DNA of 64,000 bases from Guadua angustifolia (GCA_036346375.1 JAYEVE010000527.1:496001-560000); one strand, 5' to 3'; shown: positions 49,371 through 59,976, counted from the stretch's first letter. Numbers and translations: made by a program. The notes: a model not told the origin generated them from the sequence alone.

Positions 49371-50640
49371 ACGCTAATTCGCGAAAAGAAGCTTATGATC
49401 TGCCATATGTAGTACTAGGTACAATACTTATGTAATTGAACTCTGCCAGGATTCAAGTTTAGTTCCACGATTTACTCTTTGGTCCTAGTCACTTCCTAAT
49501 TACCTGTTCTATAGTGTTGGCAAACACCCTTTTTGTTGTTTCGAATAAAACTGATAATGTCACTTGTATCAATCGAGAAGAATTTGGACACTTCGCCAAT
49601 ATCTACCTAAGAAAAGTTTTAATTTACCTCGTAAAGAAAGACATCAGTAATTTCTAAAACTATCTCAAAAGACCTAGAAAACGTTAAGTGCTCATGTCAA
49701 CCCCTGATGCCAACCCTTGCTTCAACATCAGGCTTTGAGCGTAAGACATCCTGTTCATGGGATTGTACCCGGCACTTGTTGTGATATTGAGTACATTCCT
49801 TGTGTATTCAATTTTTGCCAACAATCTTTTGAATTCTGTGCCTTTCAGTCCTTCATAATTGCTGGAACCAAAGAAAATGAAAACCCTTTGTCTGCTTAGG
49901 TGATCAAATGAATTAAACCATCAGGATCATCTTATAATTCTTTTACCTCAATCCAATCCTTGGATTATCACTATCTTGTTTTCAATCTAAAGTCAATCCG
50001 AAATGACCTTTATGCTCGGCTCATTTAAATCGATCGAGATTGAATTATTCAAATCACCATTGTATTCAAATATCCTTCATGGCATTAAGCATTCGAGTTT
50101 TTCGAATAAATATAATGACAAGGCAATCTTTCTTTTGCCTCAAGGATTCTAAACATATCACATACCACTCTCTAAATTGGATCATCCTTGTTGGCAATAT
50201 TGAATGTTCAATCGAAAAAGAGATGTACAAAAAAATATTAGTATCTCTCATCTGCTACCCTAGAACTCAAATAGAATTCTTTTCTATTTCTCACACGTCA
50301 ACTTGGAATCGCAAGACAAAGATCCAGTAAAGCAATTGCAATGAAGACGGCGTATCAACAAGAACGACAAAGTCACCTCCGAGAAAGAATTCCCAAATCT
50401 ATCTCATCCTCGAGAATTGCAAGGTTCATGGTAGTCACTGTTTCCAAATCCGAGGTAACCGGGCGCCGCGATATATTAAGCCATATCATATTGTTAAGAA
50501 AATGGGATAAAAGGCATATAAATTAAAATTGTCATCTTAGCCCTAGTATTCAGAATGTCTTCCATATATCTCAATTAAGAAAAATGTCTTCATCCTCCTT
50601 CTAAGCTCACCCAGCTAGATGAAATCGATCTACCATCTGA
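49371..50640 (+). other. LARD-2 interior, last part, non-coding
   Basis: Collinear in reverse with LARD-1 15946-17200. Short ORFs only (for example 50040-50330), without family motifs. Confidence 0.6.
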
Positions 50641-50685
50641 ATTAACTTATCAAAAGCATCCGACAAAAATCTGAAAAGAAGCTAA

Positions 50686-50820
50686 GCGTCACACTCGTAA
50701 CAAATGCCGCAAGACGATCAAGATTCAACGAAGCAATCATTCTGAAGAAAAAGCAACTTGGAAACAAGAAGACCAACTCAGGAAGAGATCCCCGACTTCT
50801 TTTAGGAATACTTTTCCTTA
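50686..50820 (+). pseudogene. pol C-terminal relic in LARD-2
   Basis: One + frame reads RHTRNKC, then KIQRSNHSEEKATWKQEDQL, parallel to ERRTRNKS and VQWSNHSENEAT of the coding gypsy pol. It is placed directly before the polypurine tract, as in the coding element. Confidence 0.78.
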
Positions 50821-50850
50821 GACCCACCAAATCTCGGGGTCGACATTTCT

Positions 50851-50866
50851 GTAAGGGGGGTAGATC
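50851..50866 (+). other. LARD-2 polypurine tract
   Basis: GTAAGGGGGGTAGATC directly before the 3' LTR start TGTAACATCC. Confidence 0.9.
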
Positions 50867-53800
50867 TGTAACATCCTGAAAATTTAACAAAGTGAAAATA
50901 AATATTTTAAATTTGAAAATATTTATTTCTGAGTTTCCTTGCCATTATTGGTTTTATTTGAATTTCCTTGAGTTTTGCATTGCATGAAAAATCAAATAAA
51001 GAGAATAAACGAATGGATAATGGTAAAAGGCAAAAATATAAAAAGTAAAATTTTAGAAAATTACCATAATACCCTCAGAGTGATATTTACCTCTGGTGAA
51101 AATTCTAGGAATTGATCATGAGATATAACACTTTTGAAATTTCAAAAATAGAAACTCAGAAAGTAGGGAAATTGCAATGTCAGAATTTTTATAAAATCCT
51201 GGAGCAATATCTTGAGCTGAAAGTTTTACTTAAGAACAAATAGCTCAAAATAAATTGAAAAACAAAGTTTCAAAAAGTTATAAAAATATTTGAATTGTCT
51301 AATAAATCAAAATCGGGAAAATGTAAATATGTGCCTTGTAACTTGTCAGAATTATTATGATTTCTGTGAATAGTATTTTCATCTTAAAATTATACAGTAG
51401 GCAGATAACTGGCAACTCATCACGAAATAAATTTCTCATAAAAACTCAGATAAGATAGATAACCTATTCATTGAGCTTTACCTCGTGCAGCTGGCAGCCA
51501 AATTCTCAATTTGCTTTAACTCCACCATGACCTTCACTGCCATGTGGGTCCTCGTTCTAGAGCCTTCCATCTATGCCAGCCAAGCCTCAGACATCACGCC
51601 ACTTTGCAGACCACCAGAGGTAGTGCTCCACTTCCTCCTCCACTCCATCTCTTTCCTCTCAAGCCAGCAACAGAACTTCCTGCGTTTCCTCCATTGCCAA
51701 GCTCCAGAGCCACAAGCCGAGATCAATTCGAGTGATTGAGCAGCTCATTTCCAAATTCCTTCCAGCATTAGTATCTGCAGCTCATAAGGATCAAGAGCCC
51801 CCAAAAAGATTCGGTCTCCTCCATGCGAATCGGAGCTGCTGCCGTGCGCCATCTTCCTCCATGAATGGCCGCCGGTGGGAGCTCAGCTCGGAGATTCTCC
51901 CTCCAGGTGAACCTCAAAATGGACCCCTTGTGATCCCTCGATGCCATAGGTGCTACCGATTCAATCCCTAATACTCTGTTTGTCTTCTTCGTTGGGTCAC
52001 CGCCATGAACGCCGCCCTCTCCTTGCGCCCGCTCGGTGTCTCTTCCGACGAACCGACTCTACCCCGAAGTGCGCCGAGAGGAAGCTTGTTGCGCCCAGAT
52101 TCGCCGGAAGACTGCGGAGTACCCTCGTCGCCGAGCCCTAGCTGCGCTCTGCTTTTTTTCCGTGTCTTTGGAGCCACGAGCCGAGGAAGAAGAAGGTGGG
52201 CAAAAGACGCTTTCGCTTGGGTAAAACGATTCAATTTCTGACCGAAATGCATTCATCTATTAAGGACTTGTACATCTTTAGTCACAAACCAGTGAAACAA
52301 ATTTGTATAATCATCTGAAATTAGAAAGAATCTAAATATGTAAAAATATCTAAATTGTGATCTGTAGAATAATTATTTATGTTAGACTTTGATTAGGATG
52401 TTAATATGGTTGTTAATGAGATTTTGTGTATAATAAGTGATGAAATGATGAAATCAAAATCATGAGATTTTAGGACCAGGAGGTATTCAAATATACAAAC
52501 ACATTTAGTTTTTGAACTAAGTTAATTCGTTTGTTTAGCAACCATTAATGATGCTTAAGATGGCCAATAATAGAAGTGAATGTATAATAGTTCATAAAAT
52601 CATATAAGAAATGATTATGTGCTTTTGGGATTATAATAAACCTAATCATGCAAAAATATTTAATCCTAGAACCAAGATTAGTATAATTGCTTGTTAATCA
52701 TCATTAAACCATGTTATGGCCATTAGCAAAGTATATGGCAAAATGGCTCACAAAATGGTATGGCAATTTGCATCAAGTTCCTAAAACAGTGAGGACATAT
52801 GTATGTGAAAATAATTGAAATAAAGTTTAACTTGAATTCTTTTATCATAAAGAAGTGTCAAATGTAACAATAATCAAATGGGTAATCTATTGCAATTTAA
52901 GTCAAAATAATACCAAATCAACTTTATAACCTTTCTAGGATGTTATTCTGTTAATGCCTGAAAAATGAACCAAGAATCATGTAATGTGTAGTTGGAGATT
53001 TAGATTGAAAGTTGGCCGATTTAAGGTTTACAAATGTGATCATTTAGACTACTTCAGCAGTAGATAAAATAACTCGTCTAGATACTAAAATCAGTAAAAC
53101 TGGTTTAGAAGCACCGTACAAAGTTTATACTACCATGATCTGTAAAAAGAATCATATTCCATTAAGGTTTGCATATTAATATTGTTAGTGCAAAACCCTT
53201 AAGCGTTACCCTCGCACTTCATGCTTTTGGCCGATTTCGAATAACGTCAATTTACGATACCACTTAAGCCTTTTCAACAATGAATATAATGTATCAGCCA
53301 AAGCCTAAAATTCATGGAATCAGCTTAGGATTGTTAAACAAAGTATAAATCATCTTAATATGAGGAAATAACCATACTTCATCATGTTTTGCTTATTGAT
53401 CCTAATAGCTGAACAAAGCTAAGTAATCATATTACTTTAGACTTTAATGCGAATGAATACACTTTAGGTAATAGTGAAGGAAACCTGTAGTTAGATATTT
53501 GTATCACCAGAACCTTCTCAAATGTCCGAAAATAATCTCAAAGACCTAAATCAATGAATCTAACTTGCATGAAGCTAATTCTAAGCAAAATCCATTAGAG
53601 GTAAAGAACTATTTAGTCATAATCTAATATGATCAATTAAGCCTTTTCATTAGCTTGCAAACCAGCTCATCTAAATCTGAATTTGGTAAAGAATAATCTA
53701 GAATTGATCTTTAAGATATAATCTACCGTAATCTAAGAAAATATCCTTTTTCATCTTGCTTTGAATATGAATCTTAATAGAGCAAAACCTGTAAGTTATA

Positions 53801-55654
53801 AGATTGGCAGAAGCTCATATTGTGAATAGTAAATTCAAATGAAATCGCAACTAATGCTTAATTCTATTAATCCAACCAATCTTTGCATCTTGAATTCGTA
53901 AAATAACATTAATAAATTCATAAAAGAGCAATCCCTGTTTCTTGTGCGGAGTTTATATTGTTGTGTTATCTATTTCTTTCGCTCTTATTGAAGTTAGTTT
54001 ATTGCTTTGCGTTGTTTCCGTTGTTCGGTGAGTAGACCCGACGCCTCTAGCTTCGTCTTCGCCGCCGCCGCAATCCTCGCCTTCGTCAGATTCGTCAATT
54101 AAGCAAGGCAAGCATCCTTTGACCATATTGAGCCCAGTATTTTATATTCCTTTTGTGCATCAAATTGTTTTATGCATGCGATTACTTTATGTAAATTGCT
54201 ATTTTGTGGATTGGTAGTTATACCTGTTGTCTCGTGAATCTCCTTTGATGATTATGAACATGTGAACCGTGATAACCATAGATTGAGGATAGACATTGCT
54301 AATGTCATTTGGGTATATGCGAACATATTTAACCTGCTTAGCCATGCTTTAGAATTAGCAATGTACATGATCAAATCAGTATTTGTTTTCCTGAAAACAT
54401 TGAAAATGTCACTGTTGGTTGTTGGTACTTTGATTAAAACCCAAAATGGAACTATGCTTTGATGCGGCGATTATTGGCAATAGCCGGATGTGCGAATGGA
54501 ATTGCACGTAGTGTAGGGTGGAGTATCGCCCGTGTCAGTTTAAGGACCGAGCAATGGGACGCTATTGATCCGAGATTTCCGTGCAACCACAAGGGTGAGG
54601 ATGGGTTAGCCATAGCTTGTTATATTAATTAGACATGGCTTTGTACATTGGTAGGCGGAGCTAGCATGTGTTTTCCGGCCAGATGCTCGACGGGTATTCC
54701 GGTCCAGTCTACTTGCTAATGCAACGTGTACGCCTGCCGTGTTTATAAACGTTGTGTTGGGTGTGTGAATGTGGATCCACGGCTTGGGTGTGTGTTTCTA
54801 GTTCTACGGCGGGGGTTAACGCCCGGCTGGTCAAAGCTATGTCTAGGTAATGTAATGACTATGTATGGTCTTCTTGACGTCACACCTAAGGAAGTGTGTC
54901 GGGCAAAAGTTGATCATTCCTTGCGGGTAAGATGCACACCTCTGCAGAGTTTAAATCTAATTAATTAGCCGCGCTCGCGGTCATGAGCACTCGGTGAAGT
55001 CATTCCAATGTTAAATGTTTTATTATTTCTCAAATGGGTTGGTATCATTTGTTTTGCAAACTGTGATTTTCGTCGAAGGGCCGACATTGATGAATTTCAG
55101 GAATGGGAATTGTTTCGCCGCTCACGTCATGGAGGACTGTGAGTGTTATTATGCTTTATTTACTTGCTATCAAATAAACTTGCTCTTTTAAATTTCGTTT
55201 GCAAATAACTTGATTTACAAATTCAAATTCGCTTTATGCAAATTAAGCGTAGTAGCCTCCTTTGAAATGGCTCGCATATATTGTAGGATTTGCTCAAGTC
55301 TTCGAAAAGCGTAAAGTACTCACCCTTGCTTAATTATATTGTAGGTGGTTTAGAAAGCGAAGCTTCGAAGTCTCATTCGCCGCAGTTGCGGGATTTTCTT
55401 TGGCGTGTTTTTCGTCTCAAGTTTATGCCGGTCGGCATTGTTCGAGGAATGGATGGGTACACTACAAGGCATTGCTTCCTTTGCTGCTTTATACTCTGAG
55501 TTGTAATAATTATTTGTATTAATCGTTTCCGCTTAATTATTATTGGTATGGTTGCGATTCCCATTTGTTGTAAACATGTGAGTGCTAGCTACTGATCCAG
55601 GGAATAGCACAGTAATCACATGGAGGCTCCTGTTCTCCGTAACGGGGTCTCACA
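50867..55654 (+). repeat. LARD-2 3' LTR
   Basis: 4788 bp, nearly identical to 40184-44983 over most of its length, which points to a recent insertion. Mismatches cluster at CAG/CTG/CG sites, for example 51484-51500 versus 40800-40815 and 54967-54983 versus 44296-44310. Confidence 0.92.
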
Positions 55655-56111
55655 TGACGCGACTCGATAATTGAGTCTCAACTTAAACTAAAACTCTCTC
55701 TACTCGAGCCTCGTGCAGTTCCTTCTCCGCAACTCTGAGTGCTTCATAGACCGTCCTTAATTCTGTGTCGGTGTCATGGGTATGAGCTCTTGAGCAGCTG
55801 CAAATCATGCTAAGTGCACTGCAGTAGCATCCTCCTTCCGTGTGACGTATGAACGCCAAGCATCTCGAACCATGGGATGGAGTCTGAACACTGTGTCATC
55901 CAACTCATGATAGTAGTCGTAGCAGATCCTCCGTAGAGCAAGTCGTGATGCCTCCTGGATACCGATCTCCCAAGTGGCTCTCCTCACTGTGATACTGATA
56001 GGTTGGCTTGACTTTTCACTGTTCTTGGCGTAAATCAACAGCTTGCACACCATTCCTCTTGTGGCTCCATTGACAACCCAATCTCGGCCTTGATACGTTG
56101 GTTTGGCAATG
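55655..56111 (-). pseudogene. leader ORF of the gypsy element
   Basis: On the - strand a frame is open from the inverted junction at 56110 to 55805, including PTYQGRDWVVNGATRGMV, YYHELDDTVFRLHPMVRDAW and YVTRKEDATAVHLA. A one-base shift continues it as CSRAHTHDTDTELRTV and EKELHEARVERVLV, ending at about 55680. It lies between the lost 5' LTR and gag of the - strand element. I recall similar extra ORFs in leaders of grass gypsy elements but know no function. The predicted product is soluble, with a charged, possibly helical C-terminus. Confidence 0.65.
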
Positions 56112-56112
56112 C
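56105..56112. other. inverted junction between two gypsy pieces
   Basis: Left of it the leader ORF runs on the - strand, right of it gag starts on the + strand, with no LTR, TSD or spacer between. The gag start ATGCAGAATCTGGGAGC begins at 56109. Confidence 0.75.
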
Positions 56113-57134
56113 AGAATCTGGGAGCTTTTCTCGCAGCACAAACTCAATTGATGTAGACAATGATGGCCACTGTACAGCAAATCAACACCCAAGCAGTCGC
56201 CAACAATCAAGCTATTAACAACGGACCACGTCCCTACTCAAGACTGTCCGAGTTCATGAGGACACATCCGCCTACTTTTTCAGGCAATGCTAGCCCGTTA
56301 GAGGCAGATGATTGGTTGAGGACCATCGAGAGGAAACTGCATATAACTCAGTGTGATGGAAATGAGAGGGTGCTTTATGCCTCTCATCAGCTAGAAGGAA
56401 CAGTAGCTGAATGGTGGGAAAACTACTGCGCATCACAGGAAAACCCACAGGAAATCACCTGGGAAGAATTCACCATAGCTTTTCGTCAATACCACGTACC
56501 CGAAGGTATTATGGAACTGAAAAAGGAAGAATTTAGAGCGCTGAAGCAAGGAGGCCAGACAGTGGCTGATTATTTAAATAAGTTCACTCAACTTGCACGC
56601 TACGCTCCAGAAGACGTAGCAACCGACAAGGCCAGACAATCCCGTTTCATGAAGGGACTTAACACTGGATTGCAGGTGGGGTTGATCACCCACACCTTCC
56701 CTGATTTTCAAGAGCTAGTAAATAAGGCGCTTATACTGGAAGACAAGCGCAAGGAATTAGAAGACAACCGCAAACGCCGCATGGCACAGCAAGGAGGACG
56801 CTAGGGTCAATAGAAACCAAGGATGGTACCTCAGCAATTCTCCCGATTCCATCAAGGAAGCAATGTCAGGATACCGTCACCAATGCCGAGGCCAGCAGGA
56901 CAAACTCCCCAGACCCCAGTCAGGACTGTTAATCAGAACGGAGGAAATCAGCAGATGTCAAGAAGGCGCTGCTACAATTGCAATGAAACCGGGCATTTTG
57001 CCAATGTGTGCCCAAAGAAGGGAGGGGTGACACTAGTGCGTTTCAACTTAGGAAACACGCCAGCTAAAACTCCTGTCCAAGGAGGAAGCCGAGGACCTAC
57101 CCAAACTGGAGCCACACCACAAGCATTCACGTGA
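56109..57134 (+). pseudogene. gag: gypsy gag, + strand copy
   Basis: Capsid domain (DDWLRTIERKLHITQCDGNE, ASHQLEGTVAEWWENYCASQ, EEFRALKQGGQTVADYLNKF) and zinc knuckle CYNCNETGHFANVC. The frame is the same from 56109 through protease, but it is broken by TAG at 56154-56156, TAG at 56802-56804, TAG at about 56811 and TGA at 57132-57134. At the first of these the sibling gag has Gln. All are explained by single C-to-T or G-to-A changes, the expected decay of methylated DNA. The gag product would be truncated after 15 codons. Confidence 0.82.
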
Positions 57135-57185
57135 GGCAGGATCAATCACATCTCCGCAGACGAAGTCCAGAATGCCACGGACGTC

Positions 57186-57887
57186 GTGCTCGGTGAGTTT
57201 CTTGTCAACTCAGTGCCAGCTACAGTGTTATTTGATTCCGGAGCTTCACGTTCGTTCATTTCTCGGGATTTTGTTGTGACAAATGATCTGGATATGGTTA
57301 ACCTTAAAAGTACACTTCTGGTCCAATCCCCTGGATCAGAACTCCGCTCTAAGGTCGGATGTTCTAGGGTTAAGCTATTAATAAAAGGGGTAGAGTTCCT
57401 AGCGAACCTTATTATATTAGATACCCAAACCCTGGATGTTATCCTGGGAATGGATTGGTTGACTAAGCATAAGGCTGTATTAGATTGCGGGCGAAGAGTT
57501 GTGTCTATTGAGAGCCCTGATGGTAGAAAAGTGGAATTTCAAGCAATGGCAGTTCGAGAAGGACAGATGTTAGTAAACAATCTGGAGACCGTCAGTATAA
57601 GAGATGTACCAGTGGTCAGTGAATACCCGGATGCTTTTCCCGAGGAATTACCAGGAATGCCACCAAACAGGGACATAGAGTTTGTAATCGATTTAGTACC
57701 AGGAACAGCACCAATAGCAAAGAGGCCGTATAGAATGTCCACCGAAGAGTTGGTAGAAATGAAAAAGCAGATTGAGGAGTTATTGGAAAAAGGATTCATC
57801 AGGCCGAGCTCGTCACCTTGGGGAGCACTAGTTCTGTTCGTTAAGAAGGATGGGAGTTTTCAGATGTGTAGATTATTGTGCGCTTAA
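57186..57887 (+). pseudogene. pol: gypsy protease and RT start, + strand copy
   Basis: Protease with LFDSGASRSFISRDF near residues 16-30, LDVILGMDWLTKHKAVLDC at its end, then the RT N-terminus (FVIDLVPGTAPIAKRPYRMS, EELLEKGFIRPSSSPWGA). It is in frame with gag. Near 57860 two bases are missing relative to the sibling, and the frame ends. Confidence 0.82.
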
Positions 57888-58204
57888 CGAAGTAACGATA
57901 AAGAATAAATACCCATTACCCCGGATAGATGATCTTTTTGATCAATTAAGAGGAGCAGGAGTATTCTCCAAGATCGACCTTAGGTCAGGATACCACCAGT
58001 TGAAAATCAAGGCAAAGGACATACCCAAGACTGTATTGTCTTCAAGATATGGACACTACGAGTTCACTGTTATGTCGTTTGGGTTGACAAATGCACCAGC
58101 ATACTTTATGAACTTGATGAATAAAGTATATATGGAATATTTAGATAAATTTGTGGTCGTGTTCATAGACGACATTTTGGTTTACTCAAGGACGGATGAA
58201 GAGC
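57850..58204 (+). pseudogene. pol: gypsy RT palm with intact catalytic motif, truncated
   Basis: Continues RT in another frame: DYCALNEVTIKNKYPLPRID, KIDLRSGYHQLKIK, FGLTNAPAYFMNLMN and FIDDILVYS. The Asp-Asp pair is intact, unlike the - strand copy. It stops at DEEH (58204), and the last ~18 codons of the open frame are foreign sequence. Confidence 0.82.
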
Positions 58205-58748
58205 ACTCTTTAGCTTCTCACTTTCTTGATCTCATTTTGCCAAGGATGAATGATTGATGGATGAATTCTCTGTCAATCAAATCCCAATCATCTAGGCAAG
58301 CTTTAACACGATCTTCAAGTTTTTTCCAAGAAACCGGTTTTTGGATTGAAAGGACTCGTGGTAGATCTTGTCTTGCACATTTGAGGACTGTTTCTTTATT
58401 GTTCTTGCTTGATGTGACATATGGGAGATCATCTTAGGCCCTGTTTGGGAGAGCTCCAGATCCCAGCTCCAGCTCAGAGCTGAAACTTATAGGCTAAAAT
58501 AAAGTGAATTAAGTTTATATTTTTAGTCTAAAATGTAAACAAGATGAACTACCTAAACACTCTTAATGTACCTGACTCCGGCTCCACAAATTTCGAGCTA
58601 GAAATACTCGCTCCACCAACTCCACAGATTTTGGTGGAGCCGAGCTGTCCCAAACACCCCTAATCATCAAAATCCCCACGAGCAAGCTTAGATTGAAATT
58701 TTTGGTTTTGATATGATTTTAGCGCAACCTTCGCTAAATTTGAAAAAT
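58205..58748 (-). pseudogene. unrecognised ORF, split by a MITE
   Basis: With the MITE left out, one - strand frame is open for about 88 codons from near 58745 to a TGA near 58214. The part left of the MITE (58427 down) includes DDLPYVTSSKNNKETVLKC, RQDLPRVLSIQKPVSWKKLE and DRVKACLDDWDLIDREFIHQ; the part right of it ends QSKLARGDFDD. Charged and aromatic residues are mixed as in real proteins, and the frame carries across the insertion site. I do not recognise the family. It could be an exon piece, an element-encoded protein or chance. Confidence 0.35.
58436..58662. mobile_element. MITE, hAT-like, about 227 bp
   Basis: Ends AGGCCCTGTTTGGGA and, reversed, AGGGGTGTTTGGGAC form terminal inverted repeats. 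Imperfect 8 bp flanks ATCATCTT (58428-58435) and ATCATCAA (58663-58670) suggest a hAT-type duplication. The interior has GAGCTCC/GGAGC-rich arms. A Tourist-type element is the alternative because of the GGCCCTGTTTGG start. Confidence 0.7.
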
Positions 58749-58759
58749 GTCAGAACTTT

Positions 58760-59098
58760 GACGTCTATCTATATAATTGACGATTGGAATAGGGTTCTTG
58801 ACATCGATAGGAAGGTGCATAAAGTTTCACGGGATTTGAATTAGCCGATCAAAAGTTACATCGATTATTGGTTTTGAAATCGTATTATTTTACTGTTCAT
58901 CCTGATTTTACTGTTCATCCGGTACTACCGGACCCTAGGTAGGGTAGTGCCGCCCTAAGATGATTTTCTTTGAAAATGTATTTTTTTCGCTACTCATTGA
59001 TATAGTGAGGTTTTTGGTTGGCTCTTGTCCAATAACCAGAGGGGGGAGTTTTATTTGATTCCTATTCACCCCCTTTAGTCGTCGTTTTCGGTCCTTCA
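58760..59098 (+). repeat. possible copia LTR end
   Basis: The stretch ending GATTCCTATTCACCCCC, TTTAGTCGTCG and CGGTCCTTCA resembles the 3' end of grass copia (SIRE/Opie-type) LTRs as I remember them. No start, primer site or partner was found. Confidence 0.35.
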
Positions 59099-59204
59099 GT
59101 ATTATGTCTAAGACATAGGTATTTACATCTTATTTGGGTCCCAGGGATTGGCCTTGGAATTATGGGACTGAAATTTAATTCAAAGGGTGGGGGTTTATGG
59201 GCTG

Positions 59205-59463
59205 CTCCCGCCGGTCACAAATAATTATCGTTTTGGATATAGGTACTGTCAAACTGTCGAAACTTTGACTATCAATATCCTTTTAAATATTTAAATTGGA
59301 TTCATGAAAATCATATGCGTAGATTTGTCTCGAAAAGTGCTTTCATAATATTATAATTTTATTATGTTTTATAAAAAATATTATAATAGAAATTAGCAGT
59401 CAAAGTTGTGTTTTGGAGACTATGTCGTTGTCCAAAACGACAACTATTTGTGATCAGAGGGAG
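59205..59463. mobile_element. Stowaway-like MITE, about 259 bp
   Basis: CTCCCGCCGGTCACAAATAA and the reverse of the right end, CTCCCTCTGATCACAAATAG, are inverted repeats that continue into TATCGTTTTGGA/TGTCGTTTTGGA. CTCCCTCCG...CAAATA termini are typical of grass Stowaway elements. A clean TA target duplication is not visible. Confidence 0.75.
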
Positions 59464-59912
59464 AATCAGCATAAACAGATTGCACCGAGTTGACGCGATC
59501 AAAATGAGAAATTATTAATTAAGGCGGGGAGACGCTGGTACGCAGAAAGCATCTTATAGTAGTGAAACAGAAATAGAATGTGAATGCCCAAAGATGGTAA
59601 GTGACGACCTTCATGCATCCTGTAGCAGTATCAGAGGATGCCTTTTACAGTTGTACACTACTTTTGACTTGTCCACGAAAATTTTGTTGTATCAATCCCA
59701 TGGATGGAACTTCCATGCATATATTTATGTATATCTACCTCCCAAATTTTCAATGCAAAGGGAAGTAAAATAATACAACAGCTAAATACGAATAATACAG
59801 AATAACGGAGCAGTAAACCATAAAAAGTAAACAATACGTACCTACAAATAGAATGAAGTTGTACAGGGCTGGAGGCATGTATTTGGTAAAAAGATGCATA
59901 AAGGTGTCTTAA
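59464..59912. other. intergenic, no feature seen
   Basis: Unremarkable AT-rich DNA downstream of the NLR gene. It may contain the 3' untranslated region of that gene, since transcription runs leftward. Confidence 0.4.
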
Positions 59913-59976
59913 TTAACATTCCTCGATGATTGCTTTTCCTTTTTCTTCCCTTCTCGCTGTACTGCTTTCACATGTT
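59913..59976 (-). pseudogene. last exon of the NLR gene
   Basis: The large exon ends at CAG|GTACTT (donor at 60124/60123), and an acceptor GGTTCAG| precedes 59976. Splicing joins codon AG|A and gives TCESSTARREEKGKAIIEEC followed by TAA. The phase matches and the lysine/glutamate-rich tail is NLR-like, so this 64 bp exon is credible. The intron is 148 bp. Confidence 0.65.

Larger units (their letters stand above)
40184..55654 (+). mobile_element. LARD-2: complete non-autonomous LTR retrotransposon with ~4.8 kb LTRs
   Basis: LTRs at 40184-44983 and 50867-55654, interior 5.88 kb, primer site 44988-44999, polypurine tract 50851-50866, and TSD TGACG on both sides. It belongs to the same family as LARD-1 (identical ends, primer site, tract and conserved LTR blocks) but is diverged, with LTRs about 600 bp shorter. 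No coding capacity is left. It sits inside the leader of the - strand gypsy element. Confidence 0.92.
56109..58204 (+). mobile_element. gypsy gag-pol fragment, opposite orientation, truncated in RT
   Basis: Closely related to the - strand element (gag capsid, knuckle, protease and RT match throughout) but a separate copy with its own lesions. It starts at the gag start codon and ends after VYSRTDEEH in RT at 58204, where unrelated sequence begins. It has no LTRs. Confidence 0.88.
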
